Part shown: positions 53,087 through 62,059 of the stretch, one piece after another
Numbering within the stretch: position 1 is the first letter of the stretch
Layout of the letters: every line of letters begins with the position of its first letter
Source of the DNA: Phytohabitans suffuscus
GTDB taxonomy: Bacteria > Actinomycetota > Actinomycetes > Mycobacteriales > Micromonosporaceae
Assembly: GCF_011764565.1 (NCBI RefSeq)
Contig: NZ_AP022871.1
Coordinates: 6,324,320 to 6,388,319 of the forward strand
Direction of reading: 5' to 3'
DNA length: 64,000 nucleotides
Position numbers and translations under genes: made by a program
Notes under the pieces: generated by a model
What the model was told of the DNA's origin: nothing
Seen by the model: the letters and a program-made list of their open reading frames with translations, nothing else
Database searches by the model: none

Positions 53087-54247
53087 TTGTCCTACGTGAT
53101 GATCATCGATGCGGTGAGGTCCCCGGTGGCGAAGCGGCGGGGGAGTCTGGCCGGCGCGTTCGCTCCTGACCTCTTTGGCACGGTCCTCGCCGGTGTGGTG
53201 GAAAGATCCGGCGTCGACGCCGCCTCCGTCGGCCAGGTGATCGGTGGGTGCGTCAACCAAGCCGGTCAGCAGTCCGCGAACATCACCCGCAACGCGTGGC
53301 TCGGAGCCGGCCTTCCACTTGACGTGGCCGGATCTACCGTCAACGCCCAGTGCGGCTCTGGTCAGCAGGCGGTCACGCTCGCCTACGGCCTGATCGCCGG
53401 TGGAATCACCGAGGTCGCGATCGGCGGTGGCGTCGAGTCGATGGACCAGGTGCCGATGGGGTCAAGCCTGGGAAGCGGTCTCGGGGACCCTCGCGCAGGT
53501 GGCTTCGCGGAACACTACGAGGTGACCAGCCAATTCGAGGGTGCAGACCGGATCGCCGAGGGCTGGGGCCTGTCCCGCAATGAGATCGACGAGTTCGCCG
53601 TGCGGTCGCAGCAGCGGGCTGCGGCCGCGCTGGCCGAGGACCGGTTCCGGGGGCACATCATCCCGGTTCTCGCCCCCGGTGAGGACGGGCGGGCGCGCGT
53701 CGTGACGCAGGACGAGGGCCCCCGGCCGACGACGGCGGAAGGTTTGGCCGGCCTCAAGCTCAACCAGCCCGACCGGCCAGGCGCGGTGCACACCGCGGGG
53801 TCGAGTTCGCAGATCGCCGACGGGGCTTCGGCTGTCCTACTGGCCTCTGAGGCCCGCGTCGGCGCGCTCGGCCTGGAGCCCAGGGCGCGCATCGTCGACT
53901 CGATCCTTGTCGGTAGCGACCCGGTGCTGATGCTCACGGGGCCGATCCCGGCGACCCGGGCGATCCTCGAGCGGAACAACCTGACCATCGACGACATCGA
54001 CGCTATCGAGATCAACGAGGCCTTCGCCGCCGTGGTCCTAGCCTGGCAGCGCGAGCTCAAGGCACCCTGGGCGAAGGTCAACGTCAATGGCGGCGCCATC
54101 GCGCTCGGCCATCCCCTGGGAGCGACCGGCGGCGTCCTGATCGCGAAGGTCCTCACCGAGCTCGAGCGGTCGGGCGGGCGACGCGGCCTGGTGACCATGT
54201 GCTGCGGCGGCGGGCTCGGAACGGCCACCCTCGTCGAGCGCCTGTGA
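53087..54247 (+). CDS. Acetyl-CoA acetyltransferase/3-ketoacyl-CoA thiolase
   Basis: A 386-residue thiolase with nucleophilic Cys89 in NAQCGSGQQAVTLAYG, NEAFAAVVLAWQ, the active-site His in GGAIALGHPLGATG and the acid/base Cys in TMCCGGGLGTA. It cleaves 3-oxoacyl-CoA with CoA, the final beta-oxidation step, and is the only thiolase in the window. TTG 53087 is supported by GAGGAGG five bases upstream. It is followed by the MmgE/PrpD gene 7 bp later. Confidence 0.92.
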   Translation: MSYVMIIDAVRSPVAKRRGSLAGAFAPDLFGTVLAGVVERSGVDAASVGQVIGGCVNQAGQQSANITRNAWLGAGLPLDVAGSTVNAQCGSGQQAVTLAYGLIAGGITEVAIGGGVESMDQVPMGSSLGSGLGDPRAGGFAEHYEVTSQFEGADRIAEGWGLSRNEIDEFAVRSQQRAAAALAEDRFRGHIIPVLAPGEDGRARVVTQDEGPRPTTAEGLAGLKLNQPDRPGAVHTAGSSSQIADGASAVLLASEARVGALGLEPRARIVDSILVGSDPVLMLTGPIPATRAILERNNLTIDDIDAIEINEAFAAVVLAWQRELKAPWAKVNVNGGAIALGHPLGATGGVLIAKVLTELERSGGRRGLVTMCCGGGLGTATLVERL

Positions 54248-54254
54248 GGTCACG

Positions 54255-55672
54255 ATGCCAGCTGGACCGGACGTCTCCGACCGACTGTTCAACCACGCGC
54301 TAGGGACCAGGTTCGAGGACCTCCCGGCCGCCACCATCGCGACCACACGGCGACAAATCCTCGACTACCTCGGTGTGGCCGTCGCCGGCATCGACGCCGA
54401 GGGCTGCCGCGCCGTCCACCAGATGGTGATGGCATGGGGAGGAGCCCCAACCGCGCAGCTCATCGGCTACGGCGAAAAGGTCCCCGCTCCCATGGCCGCC
54501 CTGGTCAACGGCGCCACCGGACGGGCCCTGGAGCTCGATGACGTCCACGAACAGGCCCTGACGCACTCCACCGTGACCATGGTTCCCGTCGCCCTGGCGG
54601 TCGGCGCGACACAGGGCGGGCTGAGCGGGCGTGACCTCATCACGGCAGTGGCTCTGGGAAACGACCTGGCGGTCCGGCTCGCCATCGCCGTACGCCAGCC
54701 ACTCGGCGACGGCACGGCCTCTCGCACCATGTCGCTGACCTACCAGACCGCCACGCTGGCCGGCTCCGTCGTCGCGGCCAAGGTCGCCGGCGCAACCAAG
54801 GACCTCATGGCGGACACGTTCGGCAGCGCCTACAGCCAACTGGCAGGAAACCTGCAGGGGCTGAAGGAAGGAACCCTGGGTGTGCGGGTCCAGCAGGGCA
54901 TCGCGTCGTTCGCCGCCGTGCTCGCATGGGAACTCGCCCGCCGCGGCATCAGCGGAGGTCGGCAGAACCTCGAGGGCGGGGCCGGCTGGTTCAATGCCTT
55001 CCACGGCGGCAGGTTCAACCGCCCGGCGCTGCTGGACGGTCTCGGCTCGATGTTCCGCGGCGACGAGATCAGCGTGAAGCCCTACGCGTGCTGCAAGTAC
55101 GGGCACAACGCGATCAGCGCGGTGGCGCAAGCTACTGCCCTTCCTGGATTCGACGCAAGCCGGGTCGCCCGGATCAAGGCGACGATCTACACCCAGGACA
55201 TGTGGGACCTGCTCTGTGAGCCGCTATCGGTCAAGGCGGCTCCGGAGTCGTTCGAGGGCCCGGCCGGCGTGGCCATGGCGCAGTTCAGCCTCCCCTACAT
55301 GCTGGCCGCCGCCGCGGCCCGGGGCACCTTGACGACCGCCGAACTCACGGATGAAGCCCGGCGCGACCCGCTCGTCATGGATCTCATGCGCCGGGTGGAG
55401 ATCATCAACATGAACAAGACGTTTTCTCCGCAGGAACTGCCGGAGCCCGCGACGGTGACGCTCGTGCTCGACGACGGCACGGAGCTGTCGGGAGCGTCGT
55501 CACGTCCGATCGGGAACCCCGAGAACCCCATGACGGACGAGCAGGTCGTCGCGAAGTTCGGCTGGTGCGCAGAGCGGCTGCCCCGGACCGACGTCAGAAG
55601 CTCGTCGAGCGTGCGATGTCGTTGGAGACGGTGGACGATGTGCAGGATCTCGTCGCCCTCACCGTCGCGTGA
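54255..55672 (+). CDS. MmgE/PrpD-family protein, one apparent frameshift near the 3' end
   Basis: A protein of about 472 residues with the PrpD fold: ILDYLGVAVAGIDAEGCRA, NGATGRALELDDVHEQALTH, EISVKPYACCKYGHNAISAV and GTELSGASSRPIGNPENPMT. After FGWCAERL the frame is lost near 55577-55582; one extra base restores RRQKLVERAMSLETVDDVQD and a stop at 55670-55672. Family members include 2-methylcitrate dehydratase and cis-aconitate decarboxylase; here it may be a hydro-lyase acting on a pathway dicarboxylate. Cotranscribed with thiolase. Confidence 0.82.
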
Positions 55673-55757
55673 CGCCCCTGGAGTCGGACCCGTCGCATGG
55701 GGCGGATGCTTCGGGCCCGAGCGCAGCCCGGCCGTTCCCAGCGGCCCCTCATCCGTT

Positions 55758-55777
55758 GAATTAGCTATCTGATTATG
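55758..55777. promoter_or_regulatory. CTAA-type operator overlapping the 55.8 kb ligase start
   Basis: GAATTAGCTATCTGATTATG spans the ATG at 55775 and shares GAATTAGCTA with 20682-20700. TAGCTA at 55762-55767 would suit a -10 for a leaderless ATG 55775. Confidence 0.5.
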
Positions 55778-57337
55778 TCTAGACTCGGCGGAATGGAAGA
55801 TGTGCCGGGAGCGTGGCTGGGTGAGCGGTTCCGATCGACTGAGGACCTGAAACAGCGTGCCGCGCGGCTCGCCGCGGGCTTGGCGTCACTCGGCGTTGCG
55901 CCGGGCTCGACGGTGCTTCTGATCGCCCGGAACTCGTTTCTTCCCATCGAGGTCGCGCTTGCCGCTGGACGCGGCGGCCTGCGCGTGGTCCCGGTGACAC
56001 CGCACACGACTGGCCAAGAGGTTGAGTACCTCGCTGGGGACAGCGGCGCGGTGCTCACGATCGGCGACGCCGACCTGCTCCGTCGCCTGCGGGGCAGCCT
56101 GGGTGCGCTGCGGATCCTCGCGCAGCGGACACCGCCCGAGGTGGCGTCCGCGTTCGGGATTGCCGCAGCTGACGTGGCGGTGCCTGACGGTGCGCTCGAC
56201 TACGAGGCGGTGATCGCCGAGGCGTCACCGCGAAGCGAGACGGCGGCCCCCGCGATGGACGCGAGCATGACCAGCCTGTTCTACACGTCGGGAACGACCG
56301 GGCGGCCCAAGGGGATCGTGAGGCCGGCGGCCAGCCCCGACCAGCTCGTACGCCGCAGGCAGACGCTCGCGCGCTGCTACGGGTTGGACGGTGCGACCCG
56401 AGGTCTGGTCTGTACACCGATGTGCCACATGCTCGGGTCCAACTTCACGCAGGCCACGCTGGCGCTGGGTGGCACCGTGGTCGTGATGCCGCGGTTCGAC
56501 GCAGAACAGTTCCTGCACCTGGTCGACCGGCACCGGGTCACGAGCGCCCCGATGGTGCCCACGATGTTCGTCCGGTTGCTGCGCCTGGCCACGGATGTCC
56601 GTGAAAGCTACTCGATCGCGACGCTCGGGCACGTCCTCCACACCGGCGCGCCGTGCCCACCGGCGGTCAAGCGAGCGATGATCGAATGGTGGGGTCCGAT
56701 CCTGTGGGAGCAGTACGGCAGCTCCGAGACAGGCGTGGTCACCCTGTGCGACAGCTACGAGTGGCTCGCGCACCCGGGCACGGTGGGACGTCCCTTCCTG
56801 GGCAGCGTCATCCGCGTCTACGACAACGAGGGCAACCTCTGTCCGCCCGGCGTACCGGGCGAGATCTACGCTCGCATGCCGGGCATGCCCGACTTCACCT
56901 ACCTGGGCCGGCCGCAGGCGCGGGAGGCGATCGAGCGCGACGGTTTGATCACGGGTGGCGATATCGGTGAGGTCGACGCGGACGGCTACCTCTACCTTCG
57001 TGACCGCCGCAGCGACCTGGTGATCTCGGGTGGCAACAACGTCTATCCGGCCGAGGTCGAAGCGGTCCTCGGCGAGCACCGAGCCGTCGCCGACTGCGCC
57101 GTGTTCGGTGTGCCCGACGACGAGTTCGGGCAGCGGGTCGTCGCCGCCGTTGCGTTGCGACCGGGATCGGACACCTCCGTGGTGGACGAGTTCCGGCCGT
57201 TCCTGCGCGAGCGGGTAGCCGGCTACAAGGTGCCCAGGGAGTTCGTCGTGGTCTCGCAGCTGCCGAGGAGTGACGCGGGCAAGCTGCTGCGACGCCAGGT
57301 GCGCGAGCAGTACGAGGCATACCGGGCGGTCACGTGA
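55775..57337 (+). CDS. Acyl-CoA ligase (AMP-forming)
   Basis: An intact adenylate-forming enzyme of 520 residues, or 514 if ATG 55793 is used. Motifs are FYTSGTTGRPKGIVRPA, YGSSETGVVTLCD, ITGGDIGEVDADGYLYLRDR and ISGGNNVYPAEVEAVLGE, with the C-terminal Lys in SDAGKLLRRQ. It would supply acyl-CoA to the dehydrogenase encoded immediately downstream, which it overlaps by four bases. The operator-like site overlies the first start codon. Confidence 0.88.
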   Translation: MSRLGGMEDVPGAWLGERFRSTEDLKQRAARLAAGLASLGVAPGSTVLLIARNSFLPIEVALAAGRGGLRVVPVTPHTTGQEVEYLAGDSGAVLTIGDADLLRRLRGSLGALRILAQRTPPEVASAFGIAAADVAVPDGALDYEAVIAEASPRSETAAPAMDASMTSLFYTSGTTGRPKGIVRPAASPDQLVRRRQTLARCYGLDGATRGLVCTPMCHMLGSNFTQATLALGGTVVVMPRFDAEQFLHLVDRHRVTSAPMVPTMFVRLLRLATDVRESYSIATLGHVLHTGAPCPPAVKRAMIEWWGPILWEQYGSSETGVVTLCDSYEWLAHPGTVGRPFLGSVIRVYDNEGNLCPPGVPGEIYARMPGMPDFTYLGRPQAREAIERDGLITGGDIGEVDADGYLYLRDRRSDLVISGGNNVYPAEVEAVLGEHRAVADCAVFGVPDDEFGQRVVAAVALRPGSDTSVVDEFRPFLRERVAGYKVPREFVVVSQLPRSDAGKLLRRQVREQYEAYRAVT

Positions 57338-58485
57338 CCAGCGCGATCGCCGACTCGCTCGAGCGTTTCGTCCGCGAGTGCGTCATCCCGTCCGAAAGTG
57401 CCTTCGCGGCCGAAGGCGGTGTCGACACAGCGAGGTCGTCGACGCTGACCGGCCTGCAAGACGAGGCGCGTGAGCGAGGGCTGTGGAACCTATTCAGCTC
57501 CGCCCACCCCTCGGCCGCCCTCCGTGACCTCATCGTGCTGCCGGACCTGGCTGAACTGGTAGGGCTCAGCCCGATCCTGGCCCAGGCGGCCCTGCATGCG
57601 CTGAACCCGGACGCCCTCGTCATGGAGCTTCTGACCGCCTTGGGGACGGACGAGCAGCGAGACAGGTGGCTACCCCGGCTGACAGACGGCGCGATCGCCA
57701 GCGGCTACTGCATGTCCGAGCCCGACGTCGCGTCCTCGGACCCGCGGTCGTTGCGGATGGAGGCGAAGCGGTCCGGCGACGGGTTCCTGGTCAGTGGCCG
57801 CAAGTCCTGGTGCACCGGCGCATCCACGCCTGGGTGTCGGTTTCTGGTCGTCGTCGCGGTTACCGAGCCCGAGGCAGATCCGCGGCGGCGCCACTCGTTG
57901 CTGCTGGTGGAGCGGAATGATCCCGGCGTGAAGGTCGTGGCGGAGCGCCGCGTGCTCGGCTACTCCGACGCGTTGCGGGGCGGGCATCCCGACATCGAGT
58001 TCCAGCAGGCGCGAGGTCAGCTTCTCGGAGCCGCAGGGGACGGCCTGTCGGCCGCTCAGCAGGTGCTCGGCCCAGCGCGGATGCTGCATTCGATGCGGCT
58101 GGTGGGCACGGCCGAACGTGCGCTCGGCCTCATGACCGCTCGGCTCGGCGCGCGGAACGTGGGAGGGCGTGCGCTGGCTTCCTCCGACCTGTGGATCGAC
58201 CGGGTGGGCGGGGCGCGCATCGACGTGGAGGGGATCCGGGCGCTGGTCCGGGCGATGGTGACGCACCCGGACCGGGCACTGGCCGAGTCCATTGTGAAGG
58301 CGCACGTGCCGGGTGCGGTCGCACGGATCGTCGACCTGGCCATCCAGGCCCACGGCGCGGACGGTTTGTCGTCAACCACCATCCTGGCCGACCTCTACGC
58401 ACACGCGCGGTCCTTGCAGATCTCCGACGGTCCGGACGAAGTGCATCGCCGCGTCGTCGGGCGCCGCGAACTGCGGGCACGCTAG
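57334..58485 (+). CDS. Acyl-CoA dehydrogenase-like protein
   Basis: A 383-residue member with ASGYCMSEPDVASSDPRSLRM and SGRKSWCTGASTPGCRFLVVV. The usual GSD of the flavin loop is replaced (ASSDP), and the C-terminal motif reads LQISDGPDEVHRRVVGRREL, with Asp in the YEGT place. This is the most divergent dehydrogenase in the window. GTG start overlaps the ligase stop; the 3' end overlaps the convergent thioesterase by four bases. Confidence 0.8.
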   Translation: MTSAIADSLERFVRECVIPSESAFAAEGGVDTARSSTLTGLQDEARERGLWNLFSSAHPSAALRDLIVLPDLAELVGLSPILAQAALHALNPDALVMELLTALGTDEQRDRWLPRLTDGAIASGYCMSEPDVASSDPRSLRMEAKRSGDGFLVSGRKSWCTGASTPGCRFLVVVAVTEPEADPRRRHSLLLVERNDPGVKVVAERRVLGYSDALRGGHPDIEFQQARGQLLGAAGDGLSAAQQVLGPARMLHSMRLVGTAERALGLMTARLGARNVGGRALASSDLWIDRVGGARIDVEGIRALVRAMVTHPDRALAESIVKAHVPGAVARIVDLAIQAHGADGLSSTTILADLYAHARSLQISDGPDEVHRRVVGRRELRAR

Positions 58486-59261
58486 CGCCCGAGGGTGCCG
58501 ACCTGCATGACCGTCGCGGCCAGATCGCCCGATGCCGTCCACATCCGCCCCGAGGCCTGGCCCAGCCCGTGCGTCGTACTCACCGCCTCCTGGTCGTACA
58601 GGAGCCAACTGCCGAGGTCGACGTCGCGATGGAACCACACGCTGTGGCTGGTCGTGGCGAGCGCCGAGTGCCGCTCGTCCAGGTCCCGGCCATGGACGGT
58701 CAAGGTGGTCCACAAGACGGTGAGATCCGAGGCGAACAGCAGCGCACAGTCGTGCAGGCGCGGGTCGTCGGCCAACGGAACGACACGAGGTCGGATCCAC
58801 ACCTTCTGCAGCGCACTGCCATTGGGCTGCGGGACCGCCCGGACCATGACGGGACTGGTGTGGACGACCTCGGTGTCGTCGATCGTCGGTGGGGGCGTGA
58901 TCGGGCCGGGCTGGTAGTCCAAGCCGGCGGGATCACGCCGTAGAAAGGTCGCGAATGCCACCGCCGCCGGCTTCTCGCCGGGGTGGCCCACCTCGACCAC
59001 CCTCCTCGCGAGCGTCCGGCCATCCGACGTGTCGTGCACCGTGGCCCGGGTGATACGACCTGCGGTGGTGGGGCGGAGAAACTCGACGTGCGCGTGGTGC
59101 ACGCGTTTGTCCGCCGCCACCGTCGCGTACGCCGCGGCGAGGCCGATCGCGGCGACGTGACCGCCGAACCCGCGGGTCGCGGCCCCTGACGGGGCCACGA
59201 CCGGGACAGACAACCCGTGGTCGAGTTCGAACAGATCAGTGATGGGCCCGTGTCCGGCCAT
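58482..59261 (-). CDS. Acyl-CoA thioesterase II (TesB-like double hotdog)
   Basis: A 259-residue double-hotdog protein with HHAHVEFLRPTTAGRITRAT in the first unit and SVWFHRDVDLGSWLLYDQEA and the terminal GRMWTASGDLAATVMQVG in the second, the TesB pattern. It hydrolyses acyl-CoA to acid and CoA. ATG 59261 overlaps the aminotransferase stop (TGATG), so the two are coupled. Confidence 0.86.
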   Translation of the reverse strand: MAGHGPITDLFELDHGLSVPVVAPSGAATRGFGGHVAAIGLAAAYATVAADKRVHHAHVEFLRPTTAGRITRATVHDTSDGRTLARRVVEVGHPGEKPAAVAFATFLRRDPAGLDYQPGPITPPPTIDDTEVVHTSPVMVRAVPQPNGSALQKVWIRPRVVPLADDPRLHDCALLFASDLTVLWTTLTVHGRDLDERHSALATTSHSVWFHRDVDLGSWLLYDQEAVSTTHGLGQASGRMWTASGDLAATVMQVGTLGR

Positions 59262-60613
59262 CAAGCCTGTACCAGGCCGCAGGCGAAGAGGGAGCGCTCC
59301 AGCGCGGACAGCAGGTCGTCGATGTGCGCTCTGGTCATCGGGGTACTGAGCGTGCCCGCTTGCGCCGACATCATCACGAAGCCTTCGTTGTAGAGCGACA
59401 GGATAAGTCGCCCCACGGTCGCCTTGTCAGTGGTGATGGCGCTGGCGAAGTCGGTCACCGGGGTCTGCGTCCAGTGGAATGAGAAGAAGTGCCCGGCTCC
59501 GGTGGCCTGTAGCGGAACGTGGTACTTCTTCGCGAGCGTGCCGACACCCAGTCGGAGCGCGTTGCCGAGGTCGTGCAGGTGGCGGTAGACGTCCGGGGTG
59601 AGGTTCTCCAGGACTGCGACGCCCGCGGCGAGGCAGAGCGGTGAGCCGCCCACGGTGGACGCGTGCCTGACCCCGGGGCTCGGGTTGAGACGGTTGTCGA
59701 GCAGGTCCATCAGGGCCCGGCGTCCGGCGATCACGCCCAGCGGGGTGCCGCCACCGATTGCCTTGCCGAGCGTCGTCAGGTCGGGCTCGATCCCCAGTGC
59801 CCCCTGCACCCCACCTGGACCGTAGGGGAAAGTGACCACCTCGTCGAAGATCAGCACCATGCCGAGCTGCCTGGTCACCTCACGCAGGGTGCGCAGGTAC
59901 TGCGGCGTGGCGGGCACCATGCCCGAGCCGCCGAGGATGGGCTCGACGATGACGCCGGCGAGGTCGTCGCCCTCGCGTTGCAGGACCTCCACCGTGGCGG
60001 CCACGTCGTTGTAGGGCAGCAGGACCGTCGATTCGACAGTTCCGGGAATGAGCCCGGCTGGCACGTGGTAGGGGTTGGGATAACGGCCGTTGACCAGCAG
60101 CGAAGGGTCGGCCAGACCATGGTAACCGCCGATGATCTTCGCGATCTTGGGGCGGCCGGTCGCGACGCGCGCCATGCGCATCGCGATCATCGTCGCTTCG
60201 GTACCCGACGGTGTGCACCGCACCTTGTCCATCCACGGCAGCCGGTCGAGCAGGAGCGTGGCGAACCGGGTGCCCAAGTTCGGGTCCGGCAGGCAGAACG
60301 TGGGGCCTTTGTCCACCTGGGCGTGAAGTGCCGCGGTGATGGCCGGGTGGTGGTGGCCCAACGGGTACAGCCAGTCGCCGTAGACCAGGTCGACCAGCTT
60401 GCGGTCGTCGGCGTCCCAGACGTAGCAGCCGTCGCCCCGCTCGATGTACGGCTGGTGGGGGAACGGCAAGGTCTGGCTGATCCCGCCAGGCGCTCCAGCC
60501 GGGATCAGCCGCATGTGTTCGTCGAAGGCGATCTTCGACCTGGGTGTTAACTCGACGTAACGCTCTTCAACGCTCGTCACGGCGTGGATCGGCGCAGGTG
60601 GCGCGGTGGTCAT
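59261..60613 (-). CDS. Class III PLP-dependent aminotransferase (GSA-aminomutase-like)
   Basis: A 450-residue fold type I enzyme with CTPSGTEATMIAMRMARVAT, the cofactor Asp in FDEVVTFPYGPGG and the PLP lysine in TTLGKAIGGGTPLGVI. The sequence is nearest to glutamate-1-semialdehyde aminomutase-like aminotransferases that act on beta-amino acids and other omega-amines. ATG 60613 follows GGAGG. It is divergent from the Liv transporter, so the transported compound may be an amine or amino acid derivative. Confidence 0.85.
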   Translation of the reverse strand: MTTAPPAPIHAVTSVEERYVELTPRSKIAFDEHMRLIPAGAPGGISQTLPFPHQPYIERGDGCYVWDADDRKLVDLVYGDWLYPLGHHHPAITAALHAQVDKGPTFCLPDPNLGTRFATLLLDRLPWMDKVRCTPSGTEATMIAMRMARVATGRPKIAKIIGGYHGLADPSLLVNGRYPNPYHVPAGLIPGTVESTVLLPYNDVAATVEVLQREGDDLAGVIVEPILGGSGMVPATPQYLRTLREVTRQLGMVLIFDEVVTFPYGPGGVQGALGIEPDLTTLGKAIGGGTPLGVIAGRRALMDLLDNRLNPSPGVRHASTVGGSPLCLAAGVAVLENLTPDVYRHLHDLGNALRLGVGTLAKKYHVPLQATGAGHFFSFHWTQTPVTDFASAITTDKATVGRLILSLYNEGFVMMSAQAGTLSTPMTRAHIDDLLSALERSLFACGLVQA

Positions 60614-60697
60614 GGGGTCCTCCAGGTGGGCCGACCGGCCCAGATGCGTGGCCTGAGACCTAACCTGTGATTGACATGGCATTCGTTTAGCATGTAT

Positions 60698-60719
60698 GAA
60701 TCATCTAACTGTAACTTCC
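60698..60719. promoter_or_regulatory. CTAA-core operator in divergent promoter, aminotransferase/Liv transporter
   Basis: AATCATCTAACTGTAACTT nearly repeats the site at 27334-27354. It lies 19-40 bp before ATG 60738, so an upstream ATG at 60696 inside the site is rejected as the start. Confidence 0.65.
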
Positions 60720-60737
60720 CTCACACAAGGGTGTTCC

Positions 60738-61949
60738 ATGGCTCTTCTTAGCAGGCGGTCGACGGCATCAGCGGCTGCGGCGATCGTGTCTCTCGTGGCC
60801 CTGGCCGGCTGCGGCGGAGGCGACGGTTCCGGCTCAGATAGCGACACGGCGAACGCGGCCTTCGAGATCTACGCGGTGGCTCCGCTCAGCGGCGCCATCG
60901 CGGCTTCCGGCGCTCAGGTCAAGGCCGGCATCGAGGCCGCCGTCGCGGTCATCAATGACAAAGGCGGTATAAACGGCAAACAGGTCAATCTCACCATCGA
61001 CGACGACGCAGGTGACCCCACCCAGGTCGCCGCCCGCATGCAGCAGGTGCTGCAGTCCGACAGCAAGCCCGACCTGATCTTCACCGGCCTGACCAGCACC
61101 GAGGCGGTGGCCGCGCTGCCCCTCACCAACCAGGCCGGCGTCTTGGCGGCCGGACCTGCCGCGTCATCGGAGATGGAGCAGTTCGACCAGTACCTCTCCG
61201 CGACACCGCTGGCCGTCGACGCGAGCAAGGCAGCCCTCAAGGCGGTAGCCGACAGCGGGGCCAAGACCATCGGGGTGCTCGTGGTCGACAACGTGTCGGG
61301 TGCCAGCGCCGCAGGCGACTTCAACAGGTTCGCCGCCGACTACGGCCTGAGCATCACCGGGTCGGAGAAGATCGCGCCCACCGCGACAGACGCGTCAGCC
61401 CAGCTGGAGCGGCTGCGGTCGGGCGACCCGGACGTGCTGCTCTACAGCGGTTTCAGTCCGGTGGTCGGTCCTGTTCTTCAAGGCAAGCTCAAGATCGGCT
61501 GGGACGTCCCGGCGTTCGCCGACCAGACCGTCGGTGCCTTCCCCTACACGTCGCTGGTGTCGCCGGCCGAGCTCAAGGGCTTCACGGTGGTGGCACCGTC
61601 CTATGTGGTCAAGGGTAGTGAGTCCGCGAACACGGAGGCGATGCGGACCGCCGTAGCCGCCATCGAGAAGGCCTATGGCAAGGACTTCGACGCGCCGATC
61701 CAGGCCGCCATCCACTCCTACATGAGCATCGTCCTGGTCAAGTACGCCGTGGAGGCAGCCGGCACCAGCGAGGCCAAGGTGGCCTGGGACGCCCGCAAGC
61801 AACTGACCCCGCAGCGGATGCCGCTGTACGTCGGCTCCTCAGCACTGTTTCAGGGCGAAGCGCTGAACTGGGCGGTCTTCCCACCGGCGGACTGGTCCGC
61901 GGTGGTGGCCGCGAACTTCGAGCACGGGTTCATCGTTCCGATGTCCTGA
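60738..61949 (+). CDS. Branched-chain amino acid-type ABC transporter substrate-binding lipoprotein
   Basis: A 403-residue periplasmic-binding-protein-like lipoprotein with a signal peptide and lipobox (LVALAGC at about 28) and the type I fold features YAVAPLSGAIAASGAQVKAGIEAA, INDKGGINGKQVNL and DDAGDPTQVAARMQQVL. Liv-type binding proteins recognise amino acids but many actinomycete members bind aromatic or aliphatic acids or amides. ATG 60738 has AAGG upstream. A strong hairpin separates it from the permease gene. Confidence 0.88.
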   Translation: MALLSRRSTASAAAAIVSLVALAGCGGGDGSGSDSDTANAAFEIYAVAPLSGAIAASGAQVKAGIEAAVAVINDKGGINGKQVNLTIDDDAGDPTQVAARMQQVLQSDSKPDLIFTGLTSTEAVAALPLTNQAGVLAAGPAASSEMEQFDQYLSATPLAVDASKAALKAVADSGAKTIGVLVVDNVSGASAAGDFNRFAADYGLSITGSEKIAPTATDASAQLERLRSGDPDVLLYSGFSPVVGPVLQGKLKIGWDVPAFADQTVGAFPYTSLVSPAELKGFTVVAPSYVVKGSESANTEAMRTAVAAIEKAYGKDFDAPIQAAIHSYMSIVLVKYAVEAAGTSEAKVAWDARKQLTPQRMPLYVGSSALFQGEALNWAVFPPADWSAVVAANFEHGFIVPMS

Positions 61950-61954
61950 TCATC

Positions 61955-61988
61955 GGGTGCCTGGGGCGAGGCTTCACCCCAGGCACCC
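61955..61988. terminator. Intercistronic hairpin after the binding-protein gene
   Basis: GGGTGCCTGGGG and CCCCAGGCACCC form a perfect 12-bp stem with a 10-nt loop, 5 bp after the stop. This position commonly gives partial termination or 3'-end protection so that binding protein exceeds permease. Confidence 0.65.
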
Positions 61989-62059
61989 CCCTTTGACCGG
62001 GGGGTGTGACCCGAGATGGCGACAGCTGCTGGAGCCAGAGACAGAGGAGCGTTGAAACA

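Noticed and set aside
60696..60737. ATG 60696 as the start of the Liv binding protein
   Set aside because: It lies inside the operator-like site. ATG 60738 gives a normal signal peptide and ribosome site.
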